From Lentinus brumalis (Eukaryota > Basidiomycota > Agaricomycetes > Polyporales > Polyporaceae), in NCBI GenBank assembly GCA_001792895.1, contig MARA01000001.1:1488001-1552000 (forward strand): a stretch of 64,000 nucleotides of DNA. Direction: 5' to 3'. Shown here piece by piece: positions 46,800 through 58,608 of the stretch (its first letter is position 1; every line of letters starts with the position of its first letter). Position numbers and translations under genes: made by a program. The notes under the pieces are model-generated. The model saw only the letters and a program-made list of their open reading frames with translations. It made no database searches and was not told the origin of the DNA.

Positions 46800-47442
46800 A
46801 CCGGCTCGCCAGGTCTGGGTGCCGGCGTAGGCGTAGTCGTCGTTCTCTTTCGTCTTCCTTGTTCAAACCACTCGTGTCGCCGATAGGCATGCTCAGAGTT
46901 GTATAGTATATGTACCAGTACCCCTTGACCACTGACCAGCCTCTTTGCAGCGTATGTCGCTCACGGTACTTGTCGTTGATGTTTGTAGCATTCGGACCCA
47001 AGCCCCTGTAACCATACGTATGTACAATACGAGTCCAACTGTGAAACTCTGCGAGGTCACTGACCGAACTCGCTTGCAAGTACCGAACGACCACATCTTC
47101 AGTCCCCGCCTGCGAGTGTCGTTCAGAAGCACGGCCATATGACCTTCTATCCGTGCGTTGCAGTTGCCTCGCATGTGCGCGGATTACGCCCTTGGCTTAC
47201 GCATACGCCGCCGCTCCCGATGGAGGGAAGGAAAAAATGCGGGGCAGGTCTTCCATGCTCCTCGCCTCGGGAGGAAGTAGGGTGGCCAAATGTGGATGGC
47301 GAATGCCATCGTGGACGACCATGGCATGCCAAGGCCCGGAAACTGCAGTGTCGGTCGACCATACAAGTAGTAATCCCACACTGGCATGCGACGCAACCCA
47401 CTCACTATTATCGCCACCAGCCATTCGTCTGGCACCGACATC
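46800..47442. other. Intergenic, 3' flank of copy B
   Basis: The first 220 bp match the 3' flank of copy A at 40830-40980 (agcgtatgtcgc, gtttgtagca, ccctgtaa blocks). The remainder shows nothing I can support. Confidence 0.55.
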
Positions 47443-47899
47443 ATGATGGCCGTCTGGTCTCTCCTCCTCGTCGCCCTTGTTGCAGCTCACGTTGGAAGTG
47501 CCATAGGCAGCTTGACTCGGAACCCCACTGGCAGTCGCATGAATCCGGAGTGCCCGAACGGTGCGCTCTACTGCAGCGACACGGATTGCAGAAGTCCGAG
47601 TTGCACCTGCGTGCCGTTCTACCCTCGCGCGGACAACGGGGTGAGCTCTCCTTCGTTCTGTCCCTCCTAGTTGATGAAGACACAACGTTGAGGACGTATT
47701 GCCCAGTACTGCGTCGATACTAGGTGCATTGGCACCGACTGCACGACGTCCGAGGACTGTTGTGGCGATTTCATCTGTAGTACGAGCGGAGTGAGTGACC
47801 TGCCAGTGGTGAGCGAGGAGAACAGGACGTACCATACTCACTCGAACGCGTTGACAGAAATGCGCATTTACTCCTCCGACCGGTCCACCGGGGAAGTAG
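47443..47899 (+). CDS. Small secreted 12-cysteine (knottin-like) protein
   Basis: Three exons in phase 0 (47443-47640, 47707-47790, 47858-47899) give 107 residues. A signal peptide (MMAVWSLLLVALVAAHVGSA) precedes a mature chain of about 87 residues with 12 cysteines. The second half has the spacing C-x6-C-x3-C-x6-CC-x5-C-x5-C with DCCGDFIC, as in inhibitor-cystine-knot peptides; the first half has NPECPNGALYCSDTDC and SPSCTC. No enzyme motif. Secreted Cys-rich proteins of this size in basidiomycetes include effectors and protease-inhibitor-like peptides; the role here is unknown. It is followed by the convergent HGD gene. All splice phases support it. Confidence 0.75.
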
Positions 47900-48117
47900 G
47901 AGCTTGAGCGGCTCGACGCTCGCACCATGTCGTCGTCGCTGCGATGCGGGAGATCGGCGAACGGTCTCACAGCTCGGTCACGTACGAAACAGTATGCGTG
48001 TTAGAAACGAGCAACGGCTACAATTACATCTCAGTAGTACATCGTAACCTCTCGTTACACAAGCCAACCCGGAACGCACGACAGCCCTGAGACGTACCAT
48101 GCAACTTCGACCGCTCC

Positions 48118-50308
48118 TCAAGGCTTGGTGCCAAGCGGAGGCAAGCCCGCCGCCTTGAGGTCCGCATTGATCTGGTCGAGGTGGTTGACGAACTGACCCT
48201 TGAGGTTGTCCCACATCTTCGGCTCGTGCTCTAGGGAACTACGGTCAGAGGCGCGCTGCTGTCGTCGTTATAGACATGCTTACCATGAAGCTTCCCCGAC
48301 CTCTTCATGGCGTAGTCAGTGATGGTGACTTGCATGCTCGACTCAAACATGAAGGCTAGTACGGAAGTGAGCGTGGAATCATGGTCATCAGCTGTGAAGA
48401 TCTTACCGAGTGTCCCCTCGTGGACTCTCATAGGCTGGAGTTCGGCCTCGGTGGCGTTCTTGAACTCGTCATACGATACTGGACATGCAAGGACGTAAGC
48501 GAACTTGCCACTTACAGGAGACTCTCGAGAACGACTCACCACCGTGCGGGCAGAAGCCATTTTCGAAGCTGAAGCCCCCAGGGGCGAACTCGTCGCTTCG
48601 TCCTCCGTAGCCGCCGTAGATCAGGCCCATCATCTCGCTCGCGCAGTTCCGGTGGTAGTACTGTAGGGAACACGCATGTCAGTCCTCCAAATGGTGAAAC
48701 AAGAGTATACGATTACATACAGGTGGCCTGAATGTGCCGGTCGCAACGTCCCACCGCCCGCTGAAGATCAGGAAGTCGGCGAGCGGCGCTCCGGGCGTCT
48801 TCGACTTTGCCGTGAGGACACAGAAGATAGAGGGATCGATGTGATCCCTCTGAATGCTGCCGACGTGGACAAACTTCTCCATGGCGTACTTGTAAGGCAC
48901 GTAACTGAACGGATGTTGGCTGTGAGATACGTCCTGGTGAGACGCAGAAGCTAGACGATGTACGCACTTTCCATGCCATGCCACCACATCGAATGGTGTG
49001 TGCTCTTGCTTGCACGAAAAAAGCTTTCCTCCGACCTTGTAGACGACTACACTTATGTGAGCCCAACACGACAGAGCATTGAAGACAGCCGCAGACGCAC
49101 CCTCCCAAGGGGACTGGTCGAGATCGAAGCTTGCAACCGGACTCTCAAAGTCTCTAGGGTTCGCCAGGCCGTGCGTACCCAATGGACCCAAGTCAGGCAG
49201 CTCAAAGTGGGAGCCGAAGATTTCGAGGATATCTGTGGACGTCCTCAGTTATCTGCGTGCAGCCTCGAAGACGATTTACCCACATCCGCGGCTGGGACCG
49301 TCTGGCAGACCGACCTTGAACTTGATGCCCCGCTGAACGACGACCAGTTCACCTGGCCGAACCATCAACCTATGTAATTGTACACAAGTTTAGCATCAAA
49401 ATGAGTCAGAATGCACCCGGGCAGGTACGTACCTCCCGAACTCGGTTTGGATGTCCAAGCGGCCCTGCTGCGGGAGGATGAGGAAGTCGCCGTCGCTATT
49501 AACGAACGCTCGCTTTCCCATGGATTCGTTCGCTGCAAAGATATGCACGGCAAGACCCTCGCGCAGAGTGGGATCGCCGTTCCCGGCAATGGTCTTCAGG
49601 CCGGAGACGAAGTCGGTCTTGGAGTTCTCCGATGGGATGTCGAAAGGGTGCCAAGCGAGCTGTGTGGGACTGAAGTGCACCTTAGGGTTCAACGGAAGGA
49701 AATTGGACTCGAGCTGCATCCTCGGTGTCAGCTACTCCGTGCATCAACCTCTGCCCCTCAGTCCACGCACATCGGGATTATCGGGCAATTCAGTAAATCC
49801 TTGGTGAGCGACAGAAGGTCGAATACGGTACAACCATCTGTCAGGACGTTAATCAACGCTTCAATGAGCCACGCAGCACATGAACGCTCACGCTGACTGG
49901 TTGTCCCGACGAGGAGTGACGAATGGAGTGCCGTTCAACTACGCGCGAATTTCAAACTCTGGTCAGCGGACGACCTCAAATTGGTAAGAATATTGAATCC
50001 GACTAACCGATTCCGTGTAGAGGTCATACTTCGCTTTCTGAGGGTTGTTCTGTGCAGCTGGAAGCGTACCGGGACTATTCATACAGATATGAACATGGAC
50101 AACCTCAGTAATCATGCTTGAGATTTGCGTACATGGCCTCAGAAGCAAAGCGGTTTCCGAGTCCCACTTGGTAGACGTAGGGATCGCGTTCCTTCGGAGC
50201 GACGAAGAATGCATGCTGAGCGCTGGTCCCGGAGATACTCTGGACGATGTGAGCGAGACGCATGGGATCATGTAAAGCATCGGGGATAGAACGCACCATG
50301 GTTGACAT
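48118..50308 (-). CDS. HGD: Homogentisate 1,2-dioxygenase
   Basis: Fe(II) ring-cleaving enzyme of tyrosine/phenylalanine catabolism, converting homogentisate to maleylacetoacetate in the cytosol. Segments in order: RDPYVYQVGLGNRFASEA, GTLPAAQNNPQKAKYDLYTE, GTPFVTPRRDNQ, WLYRIRPSVAHQGF, SPTQLAWHPFDIP, GDFLILPQQGRLDIQTEFGR, EIFGSHFELPDLGPLG, KQEHTPFDVVAWHG, SYVPYKYAMEKF, DPSIFCVLTAKS, and the metal/substrate motif YYHRNCASEMMGLIYGGYGG. It ends LKAAGLPPLGTKP with TGA at 48118. About ten short introns. The start at 50308 (MSTMVRSIPDALHD) is supported by a TATA-like box about 55 bp upstream. No maleylacetoacetate isomerase or fumarylacetoacetase lies nearby. Confidence 0.88.
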
Positions 50309-50361
50309 GAAGGTGTGGCTGGGACTTCTGCAAGCGGTATAGCACGGCTTGCAACAGACAC

Positions 50362-50369
50362 GTATATAT
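50362..50369 (-). promoter_or_regulatory. TATA box of the homogentisate dioxygenase gene
   Basis: gtatatat (atatatac on the coding strand) about 55 bp upstream of the chosen ATG at 50308. Confidence 0.5.
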
Positions 50370-51704
50370 GGTACTTCAAACGCGTCAGCAACAACACTTC
50401 ATGCTGAACCAAAGACCCTGCTGGACAGCTTGAACCTTCAGAGTTTCGAATTACGCTGCCAGCGGCGGGCAGTAACTCTTCCCGGACGGATCTTCTCATA
50501 GGACGTCTCTCCGTTTGCTTGTGCAGTGGCGACTACGCCGCCTGGGTGGTCCACGCGCCGATGGCCGCCGGCACACAAGGCTTCCTATCTGACATATCTA
50601 GCGACCATCGACCGCCGGGTGGCCGCCGCGACACGCACCGTAGGGGTGCAGAAGGGTACTTGTTGACAGTTGGCGCAGCGTCTTCATGGTCAATTGGAGA
50701 GCCGGGTAACGCGGGTGACCTGAATTGGAGACATCCTCTCAGATACAGGGCGCCGCCTCAGGAAGAGAGAGATACGTACGCACCATGAGACCGAGCGCGG
50801 CAGTCAGGTGAGTGATCCACGCTCGTTCGTGGCCGCTTTTTCTCAGATAGAGTCGCAGGACATACCGTCACATCTCTGACGAGTTGTCATATCTGACACG
50901 ATCAGGATCCGGCTATCATCCAAGCTCTACTGTAGATGCACAGCGAGGCAGCGGAAGACCATCGCAGCACAAGTTTGGATTGTCGAGTTCAAGTTGTGTA
51001 CCTGCGCGCTTGCCATCACGATGTTCCGATTCCACTGGAATCGGTTATCATCTCCTTGAATTTGGCTGAGGTCACATGATTTTTGTATCACCCGGGTTCA
51101 TCCGTCCAGTCACCCGTTCCTTTCCGGCCTCTGTCCTGCAGTCACGTGTTACTTATTTTCTTTTGTGTCCCTGCATCTGCCACAGCGTCCAAACCAGTCC
51201 GTTTGGTGTCGTCGTTCAATCAATCCTACCAGCGGGGGAGGAGGTCAGACTTATTTACTGAGTACTTAGACAGGAACGGACAGCTTGATTAAACACGACC
51301 ATTACTTACACACATACAATGATTAGATCAACAATTGTACAAGCTGTGCTATACAGCGCTAGTAAGTACGCTGATTACAAGCGACTAATACAGTATTATT
51401 ACAAGACTAACAGGTGGAATCGGACCGGGCGTGCGTAGCAGCGCGCTCACCCCCAAGTGTGTCGTACGGCAACGGCCGACTCGGAGTTCCAAGCAACCTT
51501 GTGCCATGTACCGGAGCTCTGGGGAGAGACTGCAGGGTACACTTCGCTTTTCCATCCCTGCGCATTGGAGTAGGGGCCGCACTGCGAGGACGAATAACAG
51601 AACCGTTACATCCTCGAAAGCCCCTAGTAAGTAGGCTCTTAATTGATGGCCACATCTCGATCCTTCCTAACACACATCTACTAGATTCCTGTTACACAAT
51701 CCCT
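50370..51704. other. Intergenic, no gene seen
   Basis: About 1.3 kb between HGD and the first alcohol dehydrogenase. The part 51240-51415 is AT-richer than its surroundings. No ORF with family features, no RNA, no repeat that I can support. Confidence 0.5.
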
Positions 51705-53019
51705 TTAGAGACCCGGTACAATGACTGCACGGAAACGCGCAGTCGAGCGGTGGTCGTACGCCTCTTGAGCTTGGTCCAGCGAGAACTTCTGGAACATGAC
51801 CTTGATGTTGTGCGCCTTCGCGAACGTGAGGGTGTCCTCGCTGTCCCTCGCGTCGCCGCACACCCAACCCCGGATTTTGTTGCGTTTGCCGAGCAGAGCA
51901 ACTGAAACAGTTGCATGGTCAGTTTGGCACCGGTGAAGTGCGCTAGCCGTCACGTACTGGGAGAGACGGTGATGGGGGCGCCCTCGAGGGCGATCAAGAG
52001 CAGAGTACCGTCGATAGCGAGACCAGGGAGCAACTTCTGGATAACCTCAGCGTTAGGCGCGGTGCACATGATGACCTTCGCGCCGCCGAGAGCCAGCAGT
52101 GCCTCGGCCTGGTCGACCTTCGAGCCGTCGATGTACTCGTGCGCGCCGAGCTCGCGCGCGAGTGCTTCCTTCGACGGACCAGAGGAGAGAGCGATTACAC
52201 GGTACCCCATGGCCTTGGCGAACTGGACACCGAGATGGCCAAGACCACTGCGAACCAAGACATGAGTGAATAACCATACAATAACCCGTGGGAAATGGTA
52301 ACGTACCCAATGCCTTGAATGGCCACCCACTCCGGGGGGACCACGTCCATATGGCGGAGGGCATCTCATGCTACGCGTCAGTGTGCACAACATGACATCG
52401 ACCACAGCGTCAACTCACTGAAGCAGGTGACGCCGGCGCACAAAAGCGGAGCAGTCGCAGCGGGGTCCATGTCCTCAGGAACAGAAACGACCGCCTCGCT
52501 CCGGAGAGTGCAGTACTCTCCGTATCCGCCATCCCTGAATATCCCTACGAAGCGGCATGTGAGTCCACTCCCTACTCATCGACAGCAACGCCATGCACGT
52601 ACCGTTGATGTCCTCTTTCTGGCAAGTGACGTAGTCGCCCTTGCGGCAACTGGAGCAGGTCATGCAATGACCGCCGTGCCATCCGCCGCCGACGCGCTGA
52701 CCGATCTTCCACAACTTCTCGGTGGCAGGGACCGCGACGACGTCGCCGACGATCTCGTGTCCGGGGATACGGGGGTACTGGATCGGGAGGTTTGCGGCGG
52801 GAACCTGCTCATCACTGGAGCGAATATTAGCAGTGGCACTCGGACTCGACTTGGAGGTCGTCAGACTCACCTGCCGCAAACAGCGCAGGCGAGAACCTTG
52901 ATAACGACCTCGCCCGGCTGGGGATCCTTCCATGGAATGGAGAGCTTCTCCAATTTCCCGCCCTTCTTGGTGAAGGCATACGCAATGTAGGAGTCCGGGT
53001 GAGATTGGGAGGAAGCCAT
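51705..53019 (-). CDS. Zinc-dependent alcohol dehydrogenase, tandem copy 1
   Basis: Medium-chain NAD(P)-linked alcohol dehydrogenase of the yeast ADH1 type. It starts MASSQSHPDSYIAYAFTKKG and continues with VLACAVCG (catalytic zinc Cys), PGHEIVGDVVAVP (GHE), RVGGGWHGGHCMTCSSCRKG plus YVTC (four structural-zinc Cys), APLLCAGVTCF, the Rossmann motif GLGHLGVQFAKAMGYRVIAL, GPSKEALARELGAHEYID, MCTAPNAEVIQKLLPGL, LLGKRNKIRGW, ending ARFRAVIVPGL with TAA at 51705. About 350 residues, the usual length. Several short introns. Head-to-tail with a near-twin at 53627-54954. Substrate not deducible; both ethanol and aromatic alcohols are possible. Confidence 0.85.
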
Positions 53020-53067
53020 TGTCGATGACCGTAGTGAGTTTGAGCATCGATCTCCCTGTTGAGTTCA

Positions 53068-53077
53068 CTTATATATG
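53068..53077 (-). promoter_or_regulatory. TATA box of alcohol dehydrogenase copy 1
   Basis: catatataag on the coding strand, about 50 bp upstream of the ATG at 53019. Confidence 0.55.
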
Positions 53078-53206
53078 TAGGGAGTGCTGCGGGCAGAGAC
53101 GGATGTAGTACTGCCATCTGTCAAGAAGTTGAGATAACCATGAGCGCACCGGCTCATGACCAACGAGGGGCTTGACCGAGCTCCATGACCGAGCTTCTTC
53201 AGAAAA

Positions 53207-53226
53207 TCTCCGAAGGACTTCGGAGA
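53207..53226. promoter_or_regulatory. Perfect palindrome upstream of alcohol dehydrogenase copy 1
   Basis: tctccgaa-ggac-ttcggaga is an 8-bp perfect inverted repeat with a 4-bp centre, 190 bp upstream of the start. A direct repeat gaccgagct (x2) lies just beside it. It could be a binding site for a dimeric (CCG-type) regulator; this is inference from symmetry alone. Confidence 0.35.
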
Positions 53227-53626
53227 ATGTACATACCGGCCAACTGCGGGAAGCCGATCGCACTATGTATGCGCTAGCCGATGTGGATAGAAGAGTGCGG
53301 TGACTAGAAGAAAGCCGAGCATCAGATACCAGCATGCGCGCTTGTCAATGCGGACAGCAAGAGTGCGGTAAAGCCCAACACCAGAACAGACATGTACAGT
53401 GATTGAACGTAGGGAGGCGTAGGGACCGTATCTTGCGGGTCCAGGATGCTGGTGCAGACAATCCTAGCATGGCATAATCGAGCGTTGCATGTCTATCGCA
53501 AAATTACACCAAGCCTACTCGGCTGTAGATTACATCTAGGGCTGTTACACGTACTACCTCAGAACCGCCATGGCCGTGTTGTGGCCGTGAATGAATAGAG
53601 CCTATGCTAGATGCCACGCTCGCAGT

Positions 53627-54954
53627 TTACAGACCGGGGACGATGACAGCCCGGAAACGAGCTGTCGAGCGGTGGTCATACGCCTGCTGCGCCTGTTCCA
53701 GAGGGAACTTCTGGACCATGACCTTGATGTTGTGCGCCTGTACGAACGTGAGGGTGTCCTCGCTGTCCTTCGCATGGCCAGACGGATATCCTCGGATGTT
53801 GTGTCGCTTGCCCAGCAGAGAAACTGAATGAAGATAGTCAGTGACACGTCAGGAACACGCTCATAACTCGACACGTACTGGGAGAGACAGTGATGGGGGC
53901 GTCCTCCAGGGCGAGCAGGAGAAGGGTGCCGTCAATCCCCAGGCCAGGGAGCAGCTTCTGGATGTTCTCCGCGTTGGGCGCGGTGCACATGATCACCTTC
54001 GCGCCGCCGAGAGCCTGCAGTGCCTTGGCCTGGTCGACCTTCGAGCCGTCGATGTACTCGTGCGCGCCGAGCTCACGGGCGAGTGCTTCCTTCGAGGGTC
54101 CTGAGGAGAGGGCAATGACTCGGTAACCCATGGCCCTCGCGAACTGGACACCGAGATGACCGAGACCGCTGCATACGAGAGACACGTCAGTGAATTTTCC
54201 GACGAATAGACGGGATGACGGGATGACGTACCCAATGCCCTGGACGGCGACCCACTCCGGGGGGATCACATCCATATGACGGAGAGCGTCTGTCACCAGT
54301 GCATGCGTTAGAGAGCAATGATACAGGTGCGACTACAGTAGACACTCACTGAAGCAGGTCACACCGGCGCACAGGATCGGAGCGGCCTCAGCGGGGTCCA
54401 TGTCCTTAGGAACACTAGCGACCGCCTCACTCCGGAGAGTGCAGTATTCTGCGTACCCGCCGTCCCTGAGGATACCTACAAGGCGGTATGTGAGTAGAAA
54501 TCCTACTCATCATTAGCAACGCCTCTGCGTACCGTTGATATCTTCCTGCTCACAGGTGATGTAGTCGCCCTTGCGGCAGCTCGTGCAGGCCATGCAGTGG
54601 CCGCCGTGCCATCCACCACCGACGCGCTGACCGACCTTCCACAATTTTTCGGTGGCAGAGACTGCGACGACGTCGCCGATGATCTCGTGTCCCGGCACAC
54701 GGGGATATTGGATTGGGAGGTTTCCGAGGGGAACCTGCTCGTCACTGCGGAGAATAGCACGATGAGCACAGAGGCTTCACGCGGGCCGGGTGTCGTCAAA
54801 CTTACCTGCCGCAAACGCCGCACGCGAGAACCTTGACGACTATCTCGCCCTGCTGGGGATCCTTCCATGGAACGGTTATCTTCTCGAGCTTTCCGCCCTT
54901 CTTCGTGAAGGCATACGCGGTGTAGGAATCGGGGTGAGATTGAGAGGAGGCCAT
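53627..54954 (-). CDS. Zinc-dependent alcohol dehydrogenase, tandem copy 2
   Basis: Close paralogue of the previous gene with the same order. It starts MASSQSHPDSYTAYAFTKKG, then VLACGVCGR, PGHEIIGDVVAVSATEKLWK, HGGHCMACTSCRKGDYITCE (structural zinc), PPEWVAVQGIG, GLGHLGVQFARAMGYRVIAL, LLLALEDAPITVSPS and VSLLGKRHNIRGYPSGHAKD, ending ARFRAVIVPGL with TAA at 53627. Intron positions match copy 1, so it is a whole-gene tandem duplication. Differences are mostly conservative; all zinc ligands and the Rossmann glycines are kept in both, so both look active. The spacer of about 600 bp between the copies differs in sequence from the region upstream of copy 2, so regulation may have diverged. Confidence 0.85.
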
Positions 54955-55052
54955 TGATGAGTCTCTGACGGAGAGAGGTACGTGGAAGTCGAAGTGGTGT
55001 TCCTGTAGTATTTGCGAGGAGAGGTGCTGGATCCTTCTGCAATCATCCTGTG

Positions 55053-55064
55053 GTATATATATAC
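55053..55064 (-). promoter_or_regulatory. TATA box of alcohol dehydrogenase copy 2
   Basis: gtatatatatac, a self-complementary TATA tract, lies about 100 bp upstream of the ATG at 54954. Confidence 0.5.
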
Positions 55065-56131
55065 CGCATATTTTGCTCACCACTCCGGCGGCAGCTAGGT
55101 TGAGCAAGGAGGAGTTCTGCCTCCGATAGTTCCTTACGCAATCGCGACTGCCAGAACCCATTAGACGGGTCCGGGAGTGCTTACCCAAGCGAGTTCCAGA
55201 CAGCAAGAGACGAGAGGTGTGGATCGCCTGCGTATGGTCTGACGACATGCGCAATTTTCATTCCCGGCCGGTAAACATAGCGAATCCTCTCTGGACTGTC
55301 ATGATCAGCACCCACAACTACACATACGCACTTCGGGCATCATGAATCAGGCCGGATGGTGCTGAGGAATATTCCTTCCGGGATTCACGCAGAAATTCAC
55401 CGTGCAGGCGTACGGAGGCGTACGGCTAAATATGATCACCGGAAATGAAATGAGATCACCAGAAGTGCAACGAGCCATCCCAGGCCATCCCATCGTCAGC
55501 CTGCCGCTTCATGGGCTGGCAAATCGACGGCTCAGAGTAAGTAGTGTCTCAGCTTGCAAGGCGAATACCAGAGCCGTTGGCAGATTGCTCATCAAAGCCG
55601 AGTCGTCCAGTAAGCGAGAGCCGCAGTGAGTTTTCCGGCAGCAACAAATTGAAAGAGCGAATGCGAGGTTCAGAAAAAGCCGGCGAGCAGATTTGGCTAC
55701 CCAAGCGCCGGTGATGCCCTTGCGTCACTCTTGTCCTTCTTGTGACGCAACGCGAGCCGCCTCGTGGCGCCTCGTGGCGCCTGCCTCGGGGACGTGTTCA
55801 GCCCGACCGAGCCATCCGACAGCGATTGACAAGGAACAACATTGCCCGCAACGGAAGAGCTCGGATATCGAGGCTAAACGCCACGTATGCCGGTCGGGCA
55901 AAGACAGCTGCTTGCCAGAGCTTGCCAGTCATCACGCATCATGCATCAGATATGTACTTACCTCGGGCATCCACAACGGACCCACAAGTACTTCCATAAT
56001 CCGACGCACGCTGGCGCGACACACATAAAATGCGCTTGTCTCTATCGATACACCTCTTGTACACTCTTGCAAGCACTGCCAATGCGTAACGTACACCCGA
56101 CAAACTGCCACGCTCCTCGCCCAGTAAACAT
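55065..56131. other. Intergenic, no gene seen
   Basis: About 1.1 kb between alcohol dehydrogenase copy 2 and the 3' end of the transketolase-like gene. One short direct duplication (cctcgtggcg twice near 55762-55781); otherwise nothing supported. Confidence 0.5.
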
Positions 56132-58608
56132 CTACTGCGAGAGCTGCTTGATCTTGAGGATGATGGCTGCGAACGGGATTGGTGAGAACTGCACTGTTCA
56201 AACCCTGGAACCACGGAAGCTTACATTGGGGATCGAGGCCCTGGTGAGGGATTTGCTCCGTGAGACCGCCGCATCCTGTCGCATGGCCATCAGCCTCAAC
56301 AATATATAGATGAATGGTCGAACTGTACTCACCCTCCTTGTTGGTGCCCATGTAGCCGTACTTCGGCGTGAGGCCGCGCTCGAGCAACCACGTACCAAAC
56401 TTGGAACCGAGCTGTAGGGCAGGCAGGTGAGCGTCACAGGGATGACACTGACGACAGGTTGTGGACTTACGCCGGTCTTCTGGTTCAGCGACTCGACAAC
56501 AAGGACAAAGGGGCTCTGGCCGACTTTCCGGATGGCCTGCTCGTCGACCAAGTTGAGCGTCGGCTTGTTGATCAGACCGACGTCCAAGCCCTCCTGCCTG
56601 CAGCGGAGGACGGCATCCCATGAACGGTAGAGCATTTCACCGTACGAGACGACGTATCCCGCCTTGCCCTCGACGATGACCTCATCCTTCCCGGGGACGA
56701 ACTCGTAGTCATCGCCAAAGAACCTCGAACCGTCCTCCTTGAGGATGTATGGTACCTTGGAACGGGTCGAGAAGATGAACCGGATGCCCTTGTCGAAGAA
56801 GACGCGCTTGACGACCGCGGTCATTTGCGCAGGGTCCGCAGGGAAGTAGAGCCACGACTGGGTGTCGGCGAGACCGTTGTCGGCAAAGAGGGAGTTGACA
56901 CCGAAATGGCACGTGTTATCGGCCATCTCGTCGACACCAGAGTGCGAGAAGTGGCACAAGACGTTGCAGAAGTTGAGGCGTGCCATGGTGATCTCGGACA
57001 CGACCATCTCCAAGAACGCAGAGAACGTAGAGAAGACACCGTACTTCTCGGAATCGAAACCGAAGCCAGCAGCAGCGCTGAAGTTTCCACGCTCCATGAT
57101 GCCGGAGGGAACGAAGACCTCAGGATGCTTCTGGTGGATGGCCTTGAGACCGGTGGAACCCTCGAGATCACCTGTAACGCGCGCTTAGAGAAGGTTCGAG
57201 CGAAGAGACGGAAGACATACTGTCGATGACCATGACCTTCTTCGCGGCCTCCTCCTTCGAGAGCGTGTCGAGGACCAGGTTGACTGCTTCACCGAACACA
57301 ACACGATTCGCGCCGAGCTCCTTCGAGGAACCGATGTACAGATAGGGGAAGGCATAGGGCTTGATGTTGTTGAGGATGTTCCCTGCGAGCTCTTCGGGGT
57401 AGCCACGGCCAGCGAAGTACTTGAGAGCGGCCTTGACGGGGATGACATCGTGACCGTGCGTGCTGCCCTCAATATCAGGCACCTGGTAATCCATGTGTAA
57501 GGGTCTCTATATCTTCTTCAGAGCCGAAGTACTCACGCCAGGGGCCATCTTACGCTTGCAGACGACTGATCGAAACCATGTGAGTTGCTAGCAAGGGGGA
57601 AGTATGGCGACAGACGTACTTGCAGCGGGGCCATCATGGCTGATGATCTGGCAAAGAGCACCCCAAAGCGCGTCAATGTCCTCGCCGTTCACCGTGACAA
57701 CCTTAAGACCATGGCCCTCGAGAGTCTTGGTCACGTCGTAGCCCTTGAGGTACTGCGACGGGTGACCAGCGATGGTCACATCGTTGTCGTCGATGATGAC
57801 CTTGACGTTGAGGCCCTGCGCTACGGCTAGCCGGGCAGCTTCGGCGTCGTTTCCTTCCTATCGTCGTCATGTGAGGACGCGCGCGTGAGATAGTGCGGAG
57901 ACGGCACGAACCTGCTGTGAACCGTCGGAACCAAGCATGAAGACGGTCTTATCCCTATTGGCCAAGGCGATGCCGTTCACGAAGGGCCAGATGTGACCAA
58001 GACGGCCGGAAGAGAACTTCACACCGGGAGTGAGGCCAAGCTCGGGGTGGCCGGGTAGCTTCGAGTTAGCCTCACGGTAGTGAAGGAGGTGCTCCCATGG
58101 AAGGTGGCCCTCCAGTGCGGAGACGAGGTATTGTGTTGCAACACGGTGTCCTGCGAGCGCATCTCAGCAACAGACATACCTTACCACGGGTGTGGGATAG
58201 GCTTACCGGCCTCGTCAAAGAGGATCGGAACGTACTTATCCGAGTGGTTGAAGAGGGAAAGGAGCATGTTCACCTCCGGAACGGTGTCGTAGGCACCGCC
58301 TATGGCGAGGAAGTCAGTACCACACCGTCTCATCACCAAGTGACAGACGTACCGGTGTGTCCGCTGACCCCTCGTGCAGCACCCGTCGCCGTGAACAACA
58401 CGATCGCATCACGCATAATCTGAATGTTGTTCTTCAAAGCCGAGCGCTGCTCGTCGGAGAGCTGAGGCTTCGACGGGTCGAGCACAAGCCTGCGCGCGCA
58501 CAAAGTCACTGACGTCAGACAAGGTACGCGAGCGAACAGACTTTCATGATGTACGCACTTTTGCAGCTTGCTCATGTCGATGGGGAACTTCGCGTCGGTG
58601 CCCGCCAT
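56132..58608 (-). CDS. Transketolase-family TPP-dependent enzyme
   Basis: Thiamine-diphosphate enzyme moving two-carbon units or decarboxylating a keto-acid. It starts MAGTDAKFPIDMSKLQK, then LKNNIQIMRDAIVLFTATGAARGVSGHTG, GAYDTVPEVNMLLSLFNHSD, GHIWPFVNGIALANRDK, and the TPP motif FMLGSDGSQQEGND-...-VKVIIDDNDVTIAGHP. The pyrimidine domain has VMVIDSDLEGSTGLKAIHQK, VPSGIMERGNFSAAAGFGFD and FLEMVVSEITMARLNFCNVL. The C-terminal domain runs from KAGYVVSYGEMLYRSWDAVL to LNQKTG / GTWLLERGLTPKYGYMG, ending IILKIKQLSQ with TAG at 56132. About 690 residues in about ten exons. It has all three transketolase domains but diverges from canonical Tkl1, so substrate is uncertain. No frame problems. Confidence 0.75.
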
